A stretch of DNA of 64,000 nt from Aestuariivivens sediminicola (GCF_022662015.1 NZ_JAKMCM010000003.1:1-64000); one strand, 5' to 3'. Shown: positions 25,337-33,579, numbered from the stretch's first letter. A program made the numbers and translations. The notes: generated by a model not told the origin, from the letters alone.

Positions 25337-26104
25337 ATGCATTTAAATCTTTCCAGGCCCATATGCTTCTTCGATCTTGAAACTACAGGGGTAAATATTA
25401 CTTCCGATCGCATTGTTGAGATCGCCATTTTAAAAGTGTACCCCAATGGCAAAGAGGAAAGTAAACGTTGGTTGGTCAATCCTGAAATACCAATTCCTAA
25501 GGAAGTAACGGCCATACATGGGATAAGCGATGCCGATGTAGCCGATAAACCCAGGTTCAGGGAAATTGCCAAAGAGATTCACAACTTGATAAAGGATTCG
25601 GATCTGGGAGGCTTTAATTCAAATAGATTTGACATCCCGTTGTTAGCAGAAGAATTGTTGCGGGCAGAGGTAGATTTTGATTTTAAGAATAGATTAACCA
25701 TAGACGTTCAGACTATTTTTCATAAAATGGAGCAACGTACACTAAGTGCAGCCTATAAGTTTTATTGTAATAAGAATTTGGACGGAGCACACAGTGCCGA
25801 AGCCGATACGCATGCTACCTATGAGGTTTTAAAGGCACAAATAGCCAGATATGATACCTTAGAGAATGATACGAAGTTTTTGGCAGATTTCAGTTCACGG
25901 AAAAAGTTTGCTGACTTCGCAGGATTCATTGTCTTTAATAAAAAGGGAGAGGAATGCTTTTCGTTTGGGAAACATAAGGGAAAACTGGTTACAGAAATTT
26001 TAGAAAAGGAACCTGGATATTTTGGATGGCTCTTAAATGCCGATTTCCCACTTTACACGAAAAAGGTGCTAACAGCCATAAAATTAAGAGGTTTTAACAG
26101 CTAA
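25337..26104 (+). CDS. 3'-5' exonuclease, DnaQ-like (DEDDh) with C-terminal DUF3820-like part
   Basis: A 255-residue exonuclease. Exo I F-F-D-L-E-T-T-G supplies Asp13 and Glu15; the R-I-V-E-I-A-I segment, the Exo II-type G-F-N-S-N-R-F-D-I-P-L-L and the Exo III-type A-H-S-A-E-A-D-T-H-A-T-Y with catalytic His and Asp complete the DEDDh set. A C-terminal module with F-S-F-G-K-H-K-G-K and P-G-Y-F-G-W-L-L-N-A-D-F is like the DUF3820/ExoX-like tail. Probable role in DNA repair or proofreading. The ATG at 25337 is chosen over an upstream GTG at 25307. Confidence 0.88.
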   Translation: MHLNLSRPICFFDLETTGVNITSDRIVEIAILKVYPNGKEESKRWLVNPEIPIPKEVTAIHGISDADVADKPRFREIAKEIHNLIKDSDLGGFNSNRFDIPLLAEELLRAEVDFDFKNRLTIDVQTIFHKMEQRTLSAAYKFYCNKNLDGAHSAEADTHATYEVLKAQIARYDTLENDTKFLADFSSRKKFADFAGFIVFNKKGEECFSFGKHKGKLVTEILEKEPGYFGWLLNADFPLYTKKVLTAIKLRGFNS

Positions 26105-26114
26105 GGGAAGACCA

Positions 26115-26726
26115 ATGAAACTCATTTGCATAGGACGAAACTATACCGAACATATTAAAGAGTTAGAGAATGAGAGGCCTTCAGAACCGGTTGTTTTCTT
26201 GAAACCCGATTCAGCGATTCTGCTTAAGAATCAACCTTTTTTTATACCCGATTTTTCTGATGATGTACATCATGAAGTAGAAATTTTAGTGAAAATTGAT
26301 CGTATCGGAAAGTATATCGATAAGAAATTCGCTCATAAATATTACAGCGAAATAGGTTTGGGAATTGATTTTACAGCGCGCGATCTTCAGGCGAAATTAA
26401 AAGCCAAAGGCCTGCCCTGGGAGAAGGCAAAAGCGTTCGATGGAGCAGCCGTAATTGGTAAATGGATGCACAAAAATGAAATTAGGGATATAGACAACAT
26501 TGCATTTTTCTTAAAAAAGAACGATACAATTGTGCAAAATGGAAATACAAGCCATATGCTTTGGAAAATTGATGAAATCATAGAATATGTTTCGAAATAT
26601 TTCACTTTAAAGATTGGAGATATTATATTTACTGGCACACCAGCAGGTGTTTCCAGAGTTGTAGCCAATGATAAGCTAACGGGATATTTAGAAAACAAAA
26701 CCATGTTTTCAATAACAGTTAAATAA
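26115..26726 (+). CDS. Fumarylacetoacetate hydrolase family protein
   Basis: A 203-residue FAH-fold enzyme. It shows I-G-R-N-Y near the start, P-V-V-F-L-K-P-D-S-A, the metal-binding H-H-E-V-E (two glutamates in a beta-strand), G-I-D-F-T-A-R-D-L-Q, K-A-F-D and the C-terminal G-D-I-I-F-T-G-T-P-A-G-V. Members hydrolyse or decarboxylate oxo-acids such as oxaloacetate or acylpyruvates; the substrate cannot be told from sequence. It begins 10 bp after the exonuclease stop and ends 1 bp before the Hpt gene start, so it is within an operon. Confidence 0.9.
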   Translation: MKLICIGRNYTEHIKELENERPSEPVVFLKPDSAILLKNQPFFIPDFSDDVHHEVEILVKIDRIGKYIDKKFAHKYYSEIGLGIDFTARDLQAKLKAKGLPWEKAKAFDGAAVIGKWMHKNEIRDIDNIAFFLKKNDTIVQNGNTSHMLWKIDEIIEYVSKYFTLKIGDIIFTGTPAGVSRVVANDKLTGYLENKTMFSITVK

Positions 26727-26727
26727 A

Positions 26728-27069
26728 ATGGAACAACATTACAAACTTTTTAGAGTAAGGGAATTAGCCGACAACGACGAAGATTTTATACTCACCTTAG
26801 CAGAAACCTTTGTGGAAGAGGTTTCTGAAGATGTCGAACGATTGAAAGCGGCTGTTGCCAAAAAAGATTACCACAATGCTTATCAGGCAGCACATAAAAT
26901 GAAACCTACAATAGATTTGTTTGAATTGGGAATTTTAGATGACCTGATCGAGGTTCAGGATTGGGGTAAATTCCAAAAGACAGAAATGGATATTTCAGAC
27001 AAATTGCAAATAGTAACCACTGCCGTAGATCACGCTTTGGCAGAGATTAAGTCTGATTTTAATTTGTAA
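26728..27069 (+). CDS. Hpt (histidine phosphotransfer) domain protein
   Basis: A 113-residue four-helix protein. The Hpt phosphorylation site is A-A-H-K-M-K-P (about residue 56), with upstream F-V-E-E-V-S-E-D-V-E-R-L helices typical of the fold. It would accept a phosphoryl group from a hybrid histidine kinase and pass it to a response regulator, but no kinase or regulator lies in this window, so its partners are elsewhere. It starts 1 bp after the FAH gene and shares its last base with the cinA start, so it is embedded in a housekeeping operon. Confidence 0.82.
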   Translation: MEQHYKLFRVRELADNDEDFILTLAETFVEEVSEDVERLKAAVAKKDYHNAYQAAHKMKPTIDLFELGILDDLIEVQDWGKFQKTEMDISDKLQIVTTAVDHALAEIKSDFNL

Positions 27070-28319
27070 TGCAAGCGGAGATAATTACCATTGGCGATGA
27101 ACTTCTTATTGGTCAGGTAATTGATACAAACTCTGCTTACATAGCGAAACAACTTAACAAAATTGGAATTTCGGTTTACCAGATTACCTCTGTACAGGAT
27201 GACAGACAGCATATCTTAAAGGCCCTGAAAGATGCCGAGGAACATGTTGATATTGTTATCATTACCGGTGGTCTCGGTCCTACCAAAGACGATATAACGA
27301 AAAAGACTATTGCCGAATACTTTAATGATCACCTCATTCATGATGCCGCTGTTCTCAAGAACATAAAAGCATTATGGAGGCAGTACAACAGGCAAAAATT
27401 ATTGCAGGTGAACAAAGATCAGGCACTTGTACCCTCCAAGGCGGTCGTTTTAATGAATGCATTGGGTACTGCGCCCGGCATGTGGATGGAACGCAGTCAA
27501 AAGACCTTCATTTCGCTTCCCGGGGTGCCATATGAGATGCAGGCATTGGTTTCAGAACAGGTCATTCCAAAGTTAAAGGTGAAATACCATCGTCCTTTTA
27601 TCTTGCATAAAACCTTACTGGTGTATGGTTTAGGCGAAAGTACACTGGCCAATCGTATTGCCTCATGGGAGGACGCCTTACCCGGTCACATTAAACTGGC
27701 CTATCTGCCCAACCTCGGAAAAATGCGGTTGCGTCTGTCAGCCAAAGGATTTGAAGTTGACAAGGTAAAGGAGGAGGTCGAAATACAAATTCAAAAGCTT
27801 ATGCCCTTAATAAAAAAAGAGTTTTTTGGATTTGAGAATGAGGAGGGAAATGAAGAAGCAGTTATTGCAAAGCAACTAACCAACATTGGAAAATCCCTGG
27901 CTATTGCCGAGAGTTGTACCGGGGGGAAGTTGGCACAATTGTTTACCTCCATAGCAGGGGCATCACAATATTTAAAAGGGGGTGTGGTCACCTATGCCAC
28001 CCAGTCTAAAATCGATGTTTTGGGTGTGCCAGAAGCCTTGATTAACACCTATTCGGTAGTAAGTGCAGAAGTTGCAGAAGCAATGGCAAAAAATGTTCTG
28101 CGTTTATACAAATCGGATTACGCCATTGCAACCACCGGGAATGCAGGGCCAACTAAGGGCGATTCCAATGTTCAAATAGGCACCGTCTTCATAGCCATTG
28201 CAACCAAAGACAAGGTGTATTCCAAATCCTATAATTTTGGAAATCACAGGGCAAAAGTCATCGGTAAGGCCGTAAGTAAAGCTTTGGAAATGTTGCAAAA
28301 AGAAATTTTTAAAAATTGA
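27069..28319 (+). CDS. cinA: CinA / competence-damage inducible protein A
   Basis: A 416-residue two-domain protein. The N-terminal MoaB-like part (about 1-170) shows E-I-I-T-I-G-D-E-L-L-I-G-Q and I-T-G-G-L-G-P-T-K-D-D; the C-terminal part (about 255-415) is the nicotinamide-nucleotide amidase (PncC) domain with A-E-S-C-T-G-G and T-G-N-A-G-P. It salvages NMN to nicotinate mononucleotide and may hydrolyse ADP-ribose. Start overlaps the Hpt gene by one base. A 7-bp inverted repeat begins at its stop codon. Confidence 0.95.
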   Translation: MQAEIITIGDELLIGQVIDTNSAYIAKQLNKIGISVYQITSVQDDRQHILKALKDAEEHVDIVIITGGLGPTKDDITKKTIAEYFNDHLIHDAAVLKNIKALWRQYNRQKLLQVNKDQALVPSKAVVLMNALGTAPGMWMERSQKTFISLPGVPYEMQALVSEQVIPKLKVKYHRPFILHKTLLVYGLGESTLANRIASWEDALPGHIKLAYLPNLGKMRLRLSAKGFEVDKVKEEVEIQIQKLMPLIKKEFFGFENEEGNEEAVIAKQLTNIGKSLAIAESCTGGKLAQLFTSIAGASQYLKGGVVTYATQSKIDVLGVPEALINTYSVVSAEVAEAMAKNVLRLYKSDYAIATTGNAGPTKGDSNVQIGTVFIAIATKDKVYSKSYNFGNHRAKVIGKAVSKALEMLQKEIFKN

Positions 28320-28360
28320 CAAAAATTAGATTGTCAAAATATAAAGATTTAGTATATTTG
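28316..28360 (+). promoter_or_regulatory. rpmB promoter (TTG-N19-TATATTTG) with an overlapping inverted repeat
   Basis: TTG at 28331-28333, 19 nt, then TATATTTG at 28353-28360 is an excellent match to the Bacteroidota TTG / TAnnTTTG promoter and lies upstream of the L28 gene. TTGACAA (28316-28322) and TTGTCAA (28331-28337) form a 7-bp inverted repeat whose right arm covers the -33 TTG, so a DNA-binding protein could block the promoter. The repeat's role is inference. Confidence 0.75.
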
Positions 28361-28401
28361 CACCTCGTTTTTAAACAACAACAAATTTAAAGGTAGAAAT
28401 A

Positions 28402-28638
28402 ATGTCAAGAGTTTGTGAACTTACAGGGAAGAAGGCTATGGTTGGAAACAACGTGTCTCACGCATTGAACAGAACCAAGCGTACATTTGATGCAAATTTA
28501 GTTAAGAAGCGTTTTTATATTCCGGAAGAAGATCGATGGATTACACTGAAAGTTTCGACTCGTGCCTTAAAAACGATTAACAAGATTGGTATTTCTGCGG
28601 CGATTAAGGAGGCTAAATCAAAGGGCTTTTTAAAATAA
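28402..28638 (+). CDS. rpmB: 50S ribosomal protein L28
   Basis: A 78-residue basic ribosomal protein: M-S-R-V-C-E-L-T-G-K-K-A-M-V-G-N-N-V-S-H, then R-F-Y-I-P-E-E-D-R-W and the T-L-K-V-S-T-R-A-L-K-T-I motif. Only one CXXC-like cysteine is left, as in zinc-free L28 paralogues of Bacteroidota. Preceded by a clear promoter and AAAGG ribosome-binding sequence. First of a three-gene ribosomal set with rpmG and the DUF4295 gene. Confidence 0.97.
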   Translation: MSRVCELTGKKAMVGNNVSHALNRTKRTFDANLVKKRFYIPEEDRWITLKVSTRALKTINKIGISAAIKEAKSKGFLK

Positions 28639-28663
28639 TAGCTGTATTTAAAATAAGATCAAA

Positions 28664-28846
28664 ATGGCAAAGAAAGGAAATAGAATACAGGTCATCTTAG
28701 AATGTACAGAGCACAAAGAGTCCGGACAACCGGGAACATCCAGGTACATTACCACTAAAAACAAAAAGAATACGCCAGACCGAATGGAGATTAAAAAGTT
28801 TAATCCTATTCTTAAGCGTATGACGGTTCACAAAGAGATAAAATAA
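28664..28846 (+). CDS. rpmG: 50S ribosomal protein L33
   Basis: A 60-residue L33 protein: [21 protein letters not shown], then [10 protein letters not shown] and the C-terminal [10 protein letters not shown]. Only one cysteine is present, so it is a zinc-free type. It follows rpmB by 25 bp and precedes the DUF4295 gene by 6 bp. Confidence 0.97.
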   Translation: MAKKGNRIQVILECTEHKESGQPGTSRYITTKNKKNTPDRMEIKKFNPILKRMTVHKEIK

Positions 28847-28852
28847 TAAGTC

Positions 28853-29005
28853 ATGGCAAAGAAATCAGTAGCATCATTACAAACAGGATCTAAAAGATTA
28901 ACTAAGGCGATTAAAATGGTAAAGTCTCCAAAAACTGGAGCTTATATGTTTGTAGAGTCCATTATGAGCCCGGATTTGGTAAATGACTTTTTAAACAAGA
29001 AATAG
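28853..29005 (+). CDS. DUF4295 ribosome-associated small protein
   Basis: A 50-residue basic protein beginning M-A-K-K-S-V-A-S-L-Q and ending in D-F-L-N-K-K. It matches the DUF4295 family, which in Bacteroidota almost always lies directly after rpmB and rpmG and is thought to be ribosome-associated. The ORF is 153 bp and easily missed by length filters. The strong terminator at 29031 ends the three-gene ribosomal unit. Confidence 0.9.
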   Translation: MAKKSVASLQTGSKRLTKAIKMVKSPKTGAYMFVESIMSPDLVNDFLNKK

Positions 29006-29030
29006 GTCAAATTCACTATAAGATAATCGA

Positions 29031-29062
29031 AGCTGCTTTCATTTTTGAAAGCAGCTTTTTTT
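29031..29062 (+). terminator. Rho-independent terminator
   Basis: A 10-bp stem (29031-29040 / 29047-29056), 6-nt loop and seven T. It separates the ribosomal protein genes from ftsY. Confidence 0.88.
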
Positions 29063-29114
29063 ATATTTACAACCTATTAACTAATTGGCGAATTTCGGGT
29101 AAAGGTTATGACAC

Positions 29115-30068
29115 ATGAGTTTATTTAAAAAAATATTTTCCTCAGAAAAAAAAGAGCATCTCGACAAGGGACTTGAAAAAACGAAATCCAGTTTTTTTAA
29201 TAAATTAAGCAAAGCTGTTGCGGGTAAATCCAAGGTTGATGATGAGGTTTTGGATAATCTCGAGGAGGTATTGGTAACCAGCGATGTTGGTGTCGAGACC
29301 ACCCTTAAGATTATTGAGCGTATAGAGGAAAGGGTGTCCAGGGATAAATATTTAGGGACCGATGAATTAAATCTCATATTACGTGAGGAAATCGCAGCAC
29401 TGTTAAGTGAAACCAATGCAGGCGAAGCATCGGAATTTACGGTTCCGGAGGATAAAAAACCCTACGTTATAATGGTTGTAGGGGTTAATGGTGTGGGTAA
29501 AACCACGACGATTGGTAAACTGGCCAGTCAGTTTAAAAAACAAGGGCTAAAGGTGGTTTTGGGTGCCGCCGACACCTTCAGGGCAGCAGCAATTGATCAA
29601 TTGCAGGTTTGGGCCGACCGCGTTGATGTGCCCATTGTAAAGCAATCCATGGGCAGCGATCCAGCTTCTGTAGCGTTCGATACCCTCAAAAGTGCCGTTT
29701 CAAACAAAGCTGATGTCGTTATTATCGATACCGCAGGACGTCTCCACAATAAAGTCAACCTGATGAACGAACTGACCAAGGTAAAGCGGGTGATGCAAAA
29801 AGTAGTTGGCGATGCACCACACGAGGTGTTGTTAATTTTAGATGGTTCAACAGGCCAAAATGCTTTTGAACAGGCCAAGCAATTTACTGCGGCAACCGAA
29901 GTCACGGCTCTTGCCGTTACGAAATTGGATGGTACCGCCAAGGGTGGTGTGGTTATTGGAATTAGCGATCAGTTTAAAATTCCAGTAAAATATATAGGCG
30001 TGGGAGAGGGCATAGACGATCTGCAGGTCTTTAATAAATATGAATTTGTGGATTCCTTTTTTAAGTAG
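29115..30068 (+). CDS. ftsY: Signal recognition particle receptor FtsY
   Basis: SRP-family GTPase that docks ribosome-nascent chain complexes at the membrane. The 317 residues have a short basic N-terminal part in place of the long acidic A domain, then the N domain (about 25-105), and the G domain with the P-loop G-V-N-G-V-G-K-T-T near 121-129, A-A-D-T-F-R-A-A, D-T-A-G-R and T-K-L-D-G-T-A-K-G-G. Length is normal for Bacteroidota FtsY. Its start is 53 bp after the terminator. Confidence 0.96.
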   Translation: MSLFKKIFSSEKKEHLDKGLEKTKSSFFNKLSKAVAGKSKVDDEVLDNLEEVLVTSDVGVETTLKIIERIEERVSRDKYLGTDELNLILREEIAALLSETNAGEASEFTVPEDKKPYVIMVVGVNGVGKTTTIGKLASQFKKQGLKVVLGAADTFRAAAIDQLQVWADRVDVPIVKQSMGSDPASVAFDTLKSAVSNKADVVIIDTAGRLHNKVNLMNELTKVKRVMQKVVGDAPHEVLLILDGSTGQNAFEQAKQFTAATEVTALAVTKLDGTAKGGVVIGISDQFKIPVKYIGVGEGIDDLQVFNKYEFVDSFFK

Positions 30069-30129
30069 GTAGTTATCCTATTCCTTCAATCATAATACAG
30101 ACTCGTTTTTACTTGTTAACCGATTGTAT

Positions 30130-30558
30130 ATGAGTTATACCATATTTCATAATCTTCTCATTGAAAGGACACCGGTAGAGGTGTTTAATGCAGTGTCACA
30201 ACCGCATCATCTCAATAATTGGTGGACCCTTAAAAGTTCGGGAACACCCCGTTTGGGCGAAACCTATAACTTGAATTTCACTGATGATTACAACTGGTTT
30301 TGCAAGGTATCGCATGTAGAGGCTCATAAATCGATTCATTTTAAAATGACCCGATCGGATGTGGATTGGGACCCGACAACCTTCGGCTTTGATCTGGAAA
30401 ATCATGATAAAGGCACCTATCTCAGATTTAGTCATGCCAATTGGAAAATGACCAACGATCATTTTAAAATTGCGTCCTTTTGTTGGGCTATGCTGCTCAA
30501 TGGACTTAAAAACTATCTGGAAAAGGGTATCATCATTCCTTTTGAATCACGATCTTGA
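30130..30558 (+). CDS. SRPBCC / AHSA1-like domain protein
   Basis: A 142-residue START-like fold protein of the activator-of-Hsp90-homologue/polyketide-cyclase group. The first strand and helix are F-H-N-L-L-I-E-R-T-P-V-E-V-F-N-A-V, followed by H-L-N-N-W-W-T and later a C-terminal helix A-M-L-L-N-G-L-K-N-Y-L-E-K-G. Such proteins bind hydrophobic ligands; no ligand can be named. The ATG at 30130 is preferred over a TTG at 30124. It is followed by a 384-bp region with a hairpin and tandem repeats. Confidence 0.8.
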   Translation: MSYTIFHNLLIERTPVEVFNAVSQPHHLNNWWTLKSSGTPRLGETYNLNFTDDYNWFCKVSHVEAHKSIHFKMTRSDVDWDPTTFGFDLENHDKGTYLRFSHANWKMTNDHFKIASFCWAMLLNGLKNYLEKGIIIPFESRS

Positions 30559-30630
30559 GGTCTTCACACTGCAATTAAAAGAACGGTATCTCGTGGTGAT
30601 ATCTCAGGTGAATCATGGTTACATAAATAG

Positions 30631-30658
30631 AATTTCTTAAGCATCGGTTTAAGAAATT
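30631..30658. repeat. Perfect 10-bp inverted repeat (hairpin)
   Basis: AATTTCTTAA (30631-30640) and TTAAGAAATT (30649-30658) enclose an 8-nt loop. It directly abuts, and by two bases overlaps, the 21-bp tandem repeats that follow. It has no T tail of a normal terminator and is all A/T in most of its stem. It may be a protein-binding palindrome or an RNA structure. Confidence 0.75.
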
Positions 30659-30735
30659 GTCCTGTGAATTTTCAAAATTGTCCTGTGAATTTTCAAAATT
30701 GTCCTGTGAATATTCAAAATTGTCCTGTGAATTTT
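30657..30735. repeat. 21-bp tandem repeats (3.8 copies)
   Basis: Copies start at 30657, 30678, 30699 and 30720; the unit begins TTGTCCTGTGAATTTTCAAA. Copies 1 and 2 are identical; copy 3 has one change. Three frames read through the array, but flanking stops leave no gene. The rest of the 384-bp gap (30559-30942) shows only the adjacent hairpin, a small inverted repeat (ATTGGA / TCCAAT at 30867-30887) and the rimO promoter box. Confidence 0.95.
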
Positions 30736-30917
30736 AATATTTGGTGCTTATAATAGTAAGAAACCATAAGCAAGGAATCATCTAATCACACCATGACATT
30801 TTCATTCCTGTAAGGTAAGTAGCATCTCCTACTGCTCAGTCATTTAAAGTTTGCACCCATTTCCAAATTGGAATTGCTCAATCCAATGGATCTAAAAACT
30901 ATTCCATTAGGATTCTG

Positions 30918-30925
30918 TATCTTTG
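30918..30925 (+). promoter_or_regulatory. -7 box (TATCTTTG) of rimO
   Basis: TATCTTTG matches TAnnTTTG and ends 17 nt before the ATG at 30943. It would place the transcription start downstream of the alternative in-frame start at 30868, so it decides the rimO start. A short inverted repeat ATTGGA-N9-TCCAAT (30867-30887) lies about 30 bp upstream. Confidence 0.55.
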
Positions 30926-30942
30926 CGGCCTTAAAATGTGGC

Positions 30943-32250
30943 ATGAGGACAAAATCACTTAAAAAAAATAAAATCAACGTCGTTACCCTGGGATGTAGTA
31001 AAAATGTTTACGACAGTGAAGTCTTAATGGGACAATTAAAGGCCAGTGGCAAGGATGTTGTCCATGAGCAAGAGGGTAATATCGTTGTCATTAACACCTG
31101 CGGATTCATTAACAATGCCAAGGAAGAAAGTGTTAACACCATTTTGGATTATGTCCAAAAGAAAGAAAGCGGAGAGGTGGATAAAGTATTTGTGACGGGT
31201 TGTTTATCTGAACGTTATAAACCGGATCTGGAAAAAGAAATACCCGATGTCGATCAGTATTTCGGGACGACAGAACTCCCGGGATTATTAAAAGTTTTAG
31301 GTGCCGATTACAGGCATGAACTCATCGGAGAGCGATTAACGACCACCCCTAAGAATTACGCCTATCTTAAAATAGCAGAAGGTTGTGACAGACCTTGTTC
31401 GTTCTGTGCCATTCCTCTAATGCGGGGAAAGCACAGAAGTAAGTCAATTGAAGACCTGGTCCTGGAAGCGGAGAAATTAGCCATGAATGGGGTAAAGGAA
31501 CTTATACTCATCGCTCAGGACCTGACCTATTACGGATTGGATCTGTATAAAAAGCGGAATCTGGCAGAACTGCTTAAAGCTTTGGTGAAGGTTTCAGGTA
31601 TTGAATGGATTCGGTTGCATTATGCCTTTCCAACAGGTTTTCCCATGGACGTATTGGAGGTTATGAAGAGGGAACCAAAAATCTGTAACTATATAGACAT
31701 ACCGCTTCAACATATTTCCGATGCGATTTTAAAAAGTATGCGACGTGGTACGAACAAGGCAAAGACCACGAAATTGCTGCGTGATTTTAGAAATGTTGTA
31801 CCTGATATCGCTATTCGTACAACCCTGATTGTAGGATACCCGGGTGAGACGGAAGCAGATTTTCAGGAATTAAAACAATGGGTTAAAGCCATGCGTTTTG
31901 AACGCTTAGGGTGTTTTACCTATTCCCATGAAGAAAATACCCATGCCTTTAGTTTGGAAGACGATGTGCCTTTCGAAATAAAGCAGGAGCGTGCCAACGA
32001 GATCATGGATATACAATCGCAGATCTCATGGGAGTTGAATCAGGAAAAAATAGGTAAGACCTACAGGATTGTAATCGACCGAAAAGAGGGCGGGTATTTT
32101 GTGGGGCGCACCGAGTTTGATTCACCCGATGTTGATAATGAGGTCCTTATCGATGCTTCCGATACCTATCTTAAAACAGGATCATTTTATGAGGCAAAAA
32201 TAACCGATGCCTCAGACTTCGACTTGTATGCTGAGGTCCTGAATGCATAG
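30943..32250 (+). CDS. rimO: Ribosomal protein S12 methylthiotransferase RimO
   Basis: A radical SAM enzyme that adds a methylthio group to the conserved aspartate of ribosomal protein S12. The 435 residues hold an N-terminal UPF0004 domain with three cysteines (T-L-G-C-S-K-N, N-T-C-G-F and T-G-C-L-S) for an auxiliary 4Fe-4S cluster, the radical SAM motif C-D-R-P-C-S-F-C, and a C-terminal TRAM domain. The R-G-K-H-R-S-K-S and P-L-Q-H-I-S segments are RimO-like. The start at 30943 is chosen because a promoter box lies between it and an upstream in-frame ATG. Confidence 0.95.
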   Translation: MRTKSLKKNKINVVTLGCSKNVYDSEVLMGQLKASGKDVVHEQEGNIVVINTCGFINNAKEESVNTILDYVQKKESGEVDKVFVTGCLSERYKPDLEKEIPDVDQYFGTTELPGLLKVLGADYRHELIGERLTTTPKNYAYLKIAEGCDRPCSFCAIPLMRGKHRSKSIEDLVLEAEKLAMNGVKELILIAQDLTYYGLDLYKKRNLAELLKALVKVSGIEWIRLHYAFPTGFPMDVLEVMKREPKICNYIDIPLQHISDAILKSMRRGTNKAKTTKLLRDFRNVVPDIAIRTTLIVGYPGETEADFQELKQWVKAMRFERLGCFTYSHEENTHAFSLEDDVPFEIKQERANEIMDIQSQISWELNQEKIGKTYRIVIDRKEGGYFVGRTEFDSPDVDNEVLIDASDTYLKTGSFYEAKITDASDFDLYAEVLNA

Positions 32251-32266
32251 AAGTTCACAAAAAACA

Positions 32267-32310
32267 AGGCGTCCTGCAGGTTTTATTAACCCACAGGACG
32301 CCTATCTATT
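32267..32310 (+). terminator. Hairpin terminator between convergent genes
   Basis: A 10-bp stem (32267-32276 / 32294-32303) with a 17-nt loop that can itself pair (GGTT / AACC), then a T-rich tail. It separates rimO from the leftward gene ending at 32320. Confidence 0.7.
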
Positions 32311-32319
32311 TTTAATGCA

Positions 32320-33579
32320 TTAGGTACGTTTGAGCTGTCGTTGTATTTTTTTTATGGCCGATTCAATGGATTTTTCAGGTTCTATAATGTTGTATTCGCC
32401 CCAGAATCGTGGATCTGAAAAGCCGGAGGCCTTGTCTGTAAGTATAGTCGTTGGTCGTAGCAATTGTGGTCTGACACTAGCCAATTTTGAGTCTTTGACT
32501 TCCCAATCGGTAATCGCCATTTCACTACTTAAGGTATAAACGCTGTTAAATAGTTTTCCTTTCCAATTCACCTTAAATGTCAGGGAGATGTTACTGTATG
32601 CATAATGCCATTTGCCATTACTAATTCTGTAATTTACCCGGTATGAGGCCTCTGTGGGATACACATCTACTTTTCTCGGTTTTTTACGAATGTACATCCG
32701 ACTGGATAGTTCTTTATTCTCAACATTCAAACTAAATACTGCACTCGTAAGAGCAAGGGTATTGGCATCAATGTATAATTTTCCGTAGTAGAGTGGTGTA
32801 CTCAGGTATTTCTTGGGTTCGAAGTTTACAACATAAATTAAATTGCTGTTAATTTGAGTGGATTCACCGTAATTAAAGTCATAATCGTTGATGTATTCTT
32901 CGCTAAAAATGTATTCGGGATATTTAATGATATCCGTATAAAGGTTGGAAAAGGGTCCACCCTGAAGTTTTAAAGCAATGGTATCTAGTTTCGTATAATC
33001 CGTATTCTTCCGTGCTTTAATCAATTCTATGTGATCATTTCGATAACTGCTGTAGGGCTGTTTGTGAATTTTCACGACGGCCTCGGATAAGGACGCATTT
33101 TTTCTTCTTTTCTTAATGGTTTCCCTGTAAAAAGCGGTCATGAGCGTATTTCTGTCGATATAAGATTTCTTTTTCTTTAAGGTTTCCAGAACTAATTCTC
33201 GGGCCGACAAATTTGTCGATGTTATATTTATAGGGTTAAGCGCGGTGTAAGTTGGTGATAACGCAATTTTGGAATGTGATTTGAAGTCCTTAATGGCGAT
33301 TGTTTTATCTTGATAACCCAAATAAGATATGATAATGGATTCACCTGTTTGACTGAGGGGTATTTTTAATAAGAATTCACCGTCGCTGTTGGTGACCGTA
33401 CTAATATTAGAGTTACTCACCGTTACATCGGCAAAGATTAACGGTGAATTCGAGGTGGCATCAATAACCTTACCTTCGATTTCTTTAAAGGAGGCATCAC
33501 TCTGCGCAGAAACTAAGGAAATAGATAAGAGGGCCAAGCATAAAAAATAAATTGAATTGAAAAAAGAATTCGTTTTCAT
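32320..33579 (-). CDS. Carboxypeptidase-regulatory-like domain surface protein
   Basis: A 419-residue exported protein with a signal peptide (1-25, ending S-A-Q). Residues about 34-110 form a carboxypeptidase-regulatory-like domain (I-E-G-K-V-I-D-A-T-S-N-S-P-L-I-F-A-D-V and I-I-S-Y-L-G-Y-Q). The rest is beta-rich with T-A-F-Y-R-E-T-I-K and K-L-Y-I-D-A-N-T-L-A-L, the pattern of DUF5686-like outer-membrane-associated proteins but without a full barrel. Function unknown; probably anchored or secreted at the cell surface. Divergent from bshC. Confidence 0.8.
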   Translation of the reverse strand: MKTNSFFNSIYFLCLALLSISLVSAQSDASFKEIEGKVIDATSNSPLIFADVTVSNSNISTVTNSDGEFLLKIPLSQTGESIIISYLGYQDKTIAIKDFKSHSKIALSPTYTALNPINITSTNLSARELVLETLKKKKSYIDRNTLMTAFYRETIKKRRKNASLSEAVVKIHKQPYSSYRNDHIELIKARKNTDYTKLDTIALKLQGGPFSNLYTDIIKYPEYIFSEEYINDYDFNYGESTQINSNLIYVVNFEPKKYLSTPLYYGKLYIDANTLALTSAVFSLNVENKELSSRMYIRKKPRKVDVYPTEASYRVNYRISNGKWHYAYSNISLTFKVNWKGKLFNSVYTLSSEMAITDWEVKDSKLASVRPQLLRPTTILTDKASGFSDPRFWGEYNIIEPEKSIESAIKKIQRQLKRT

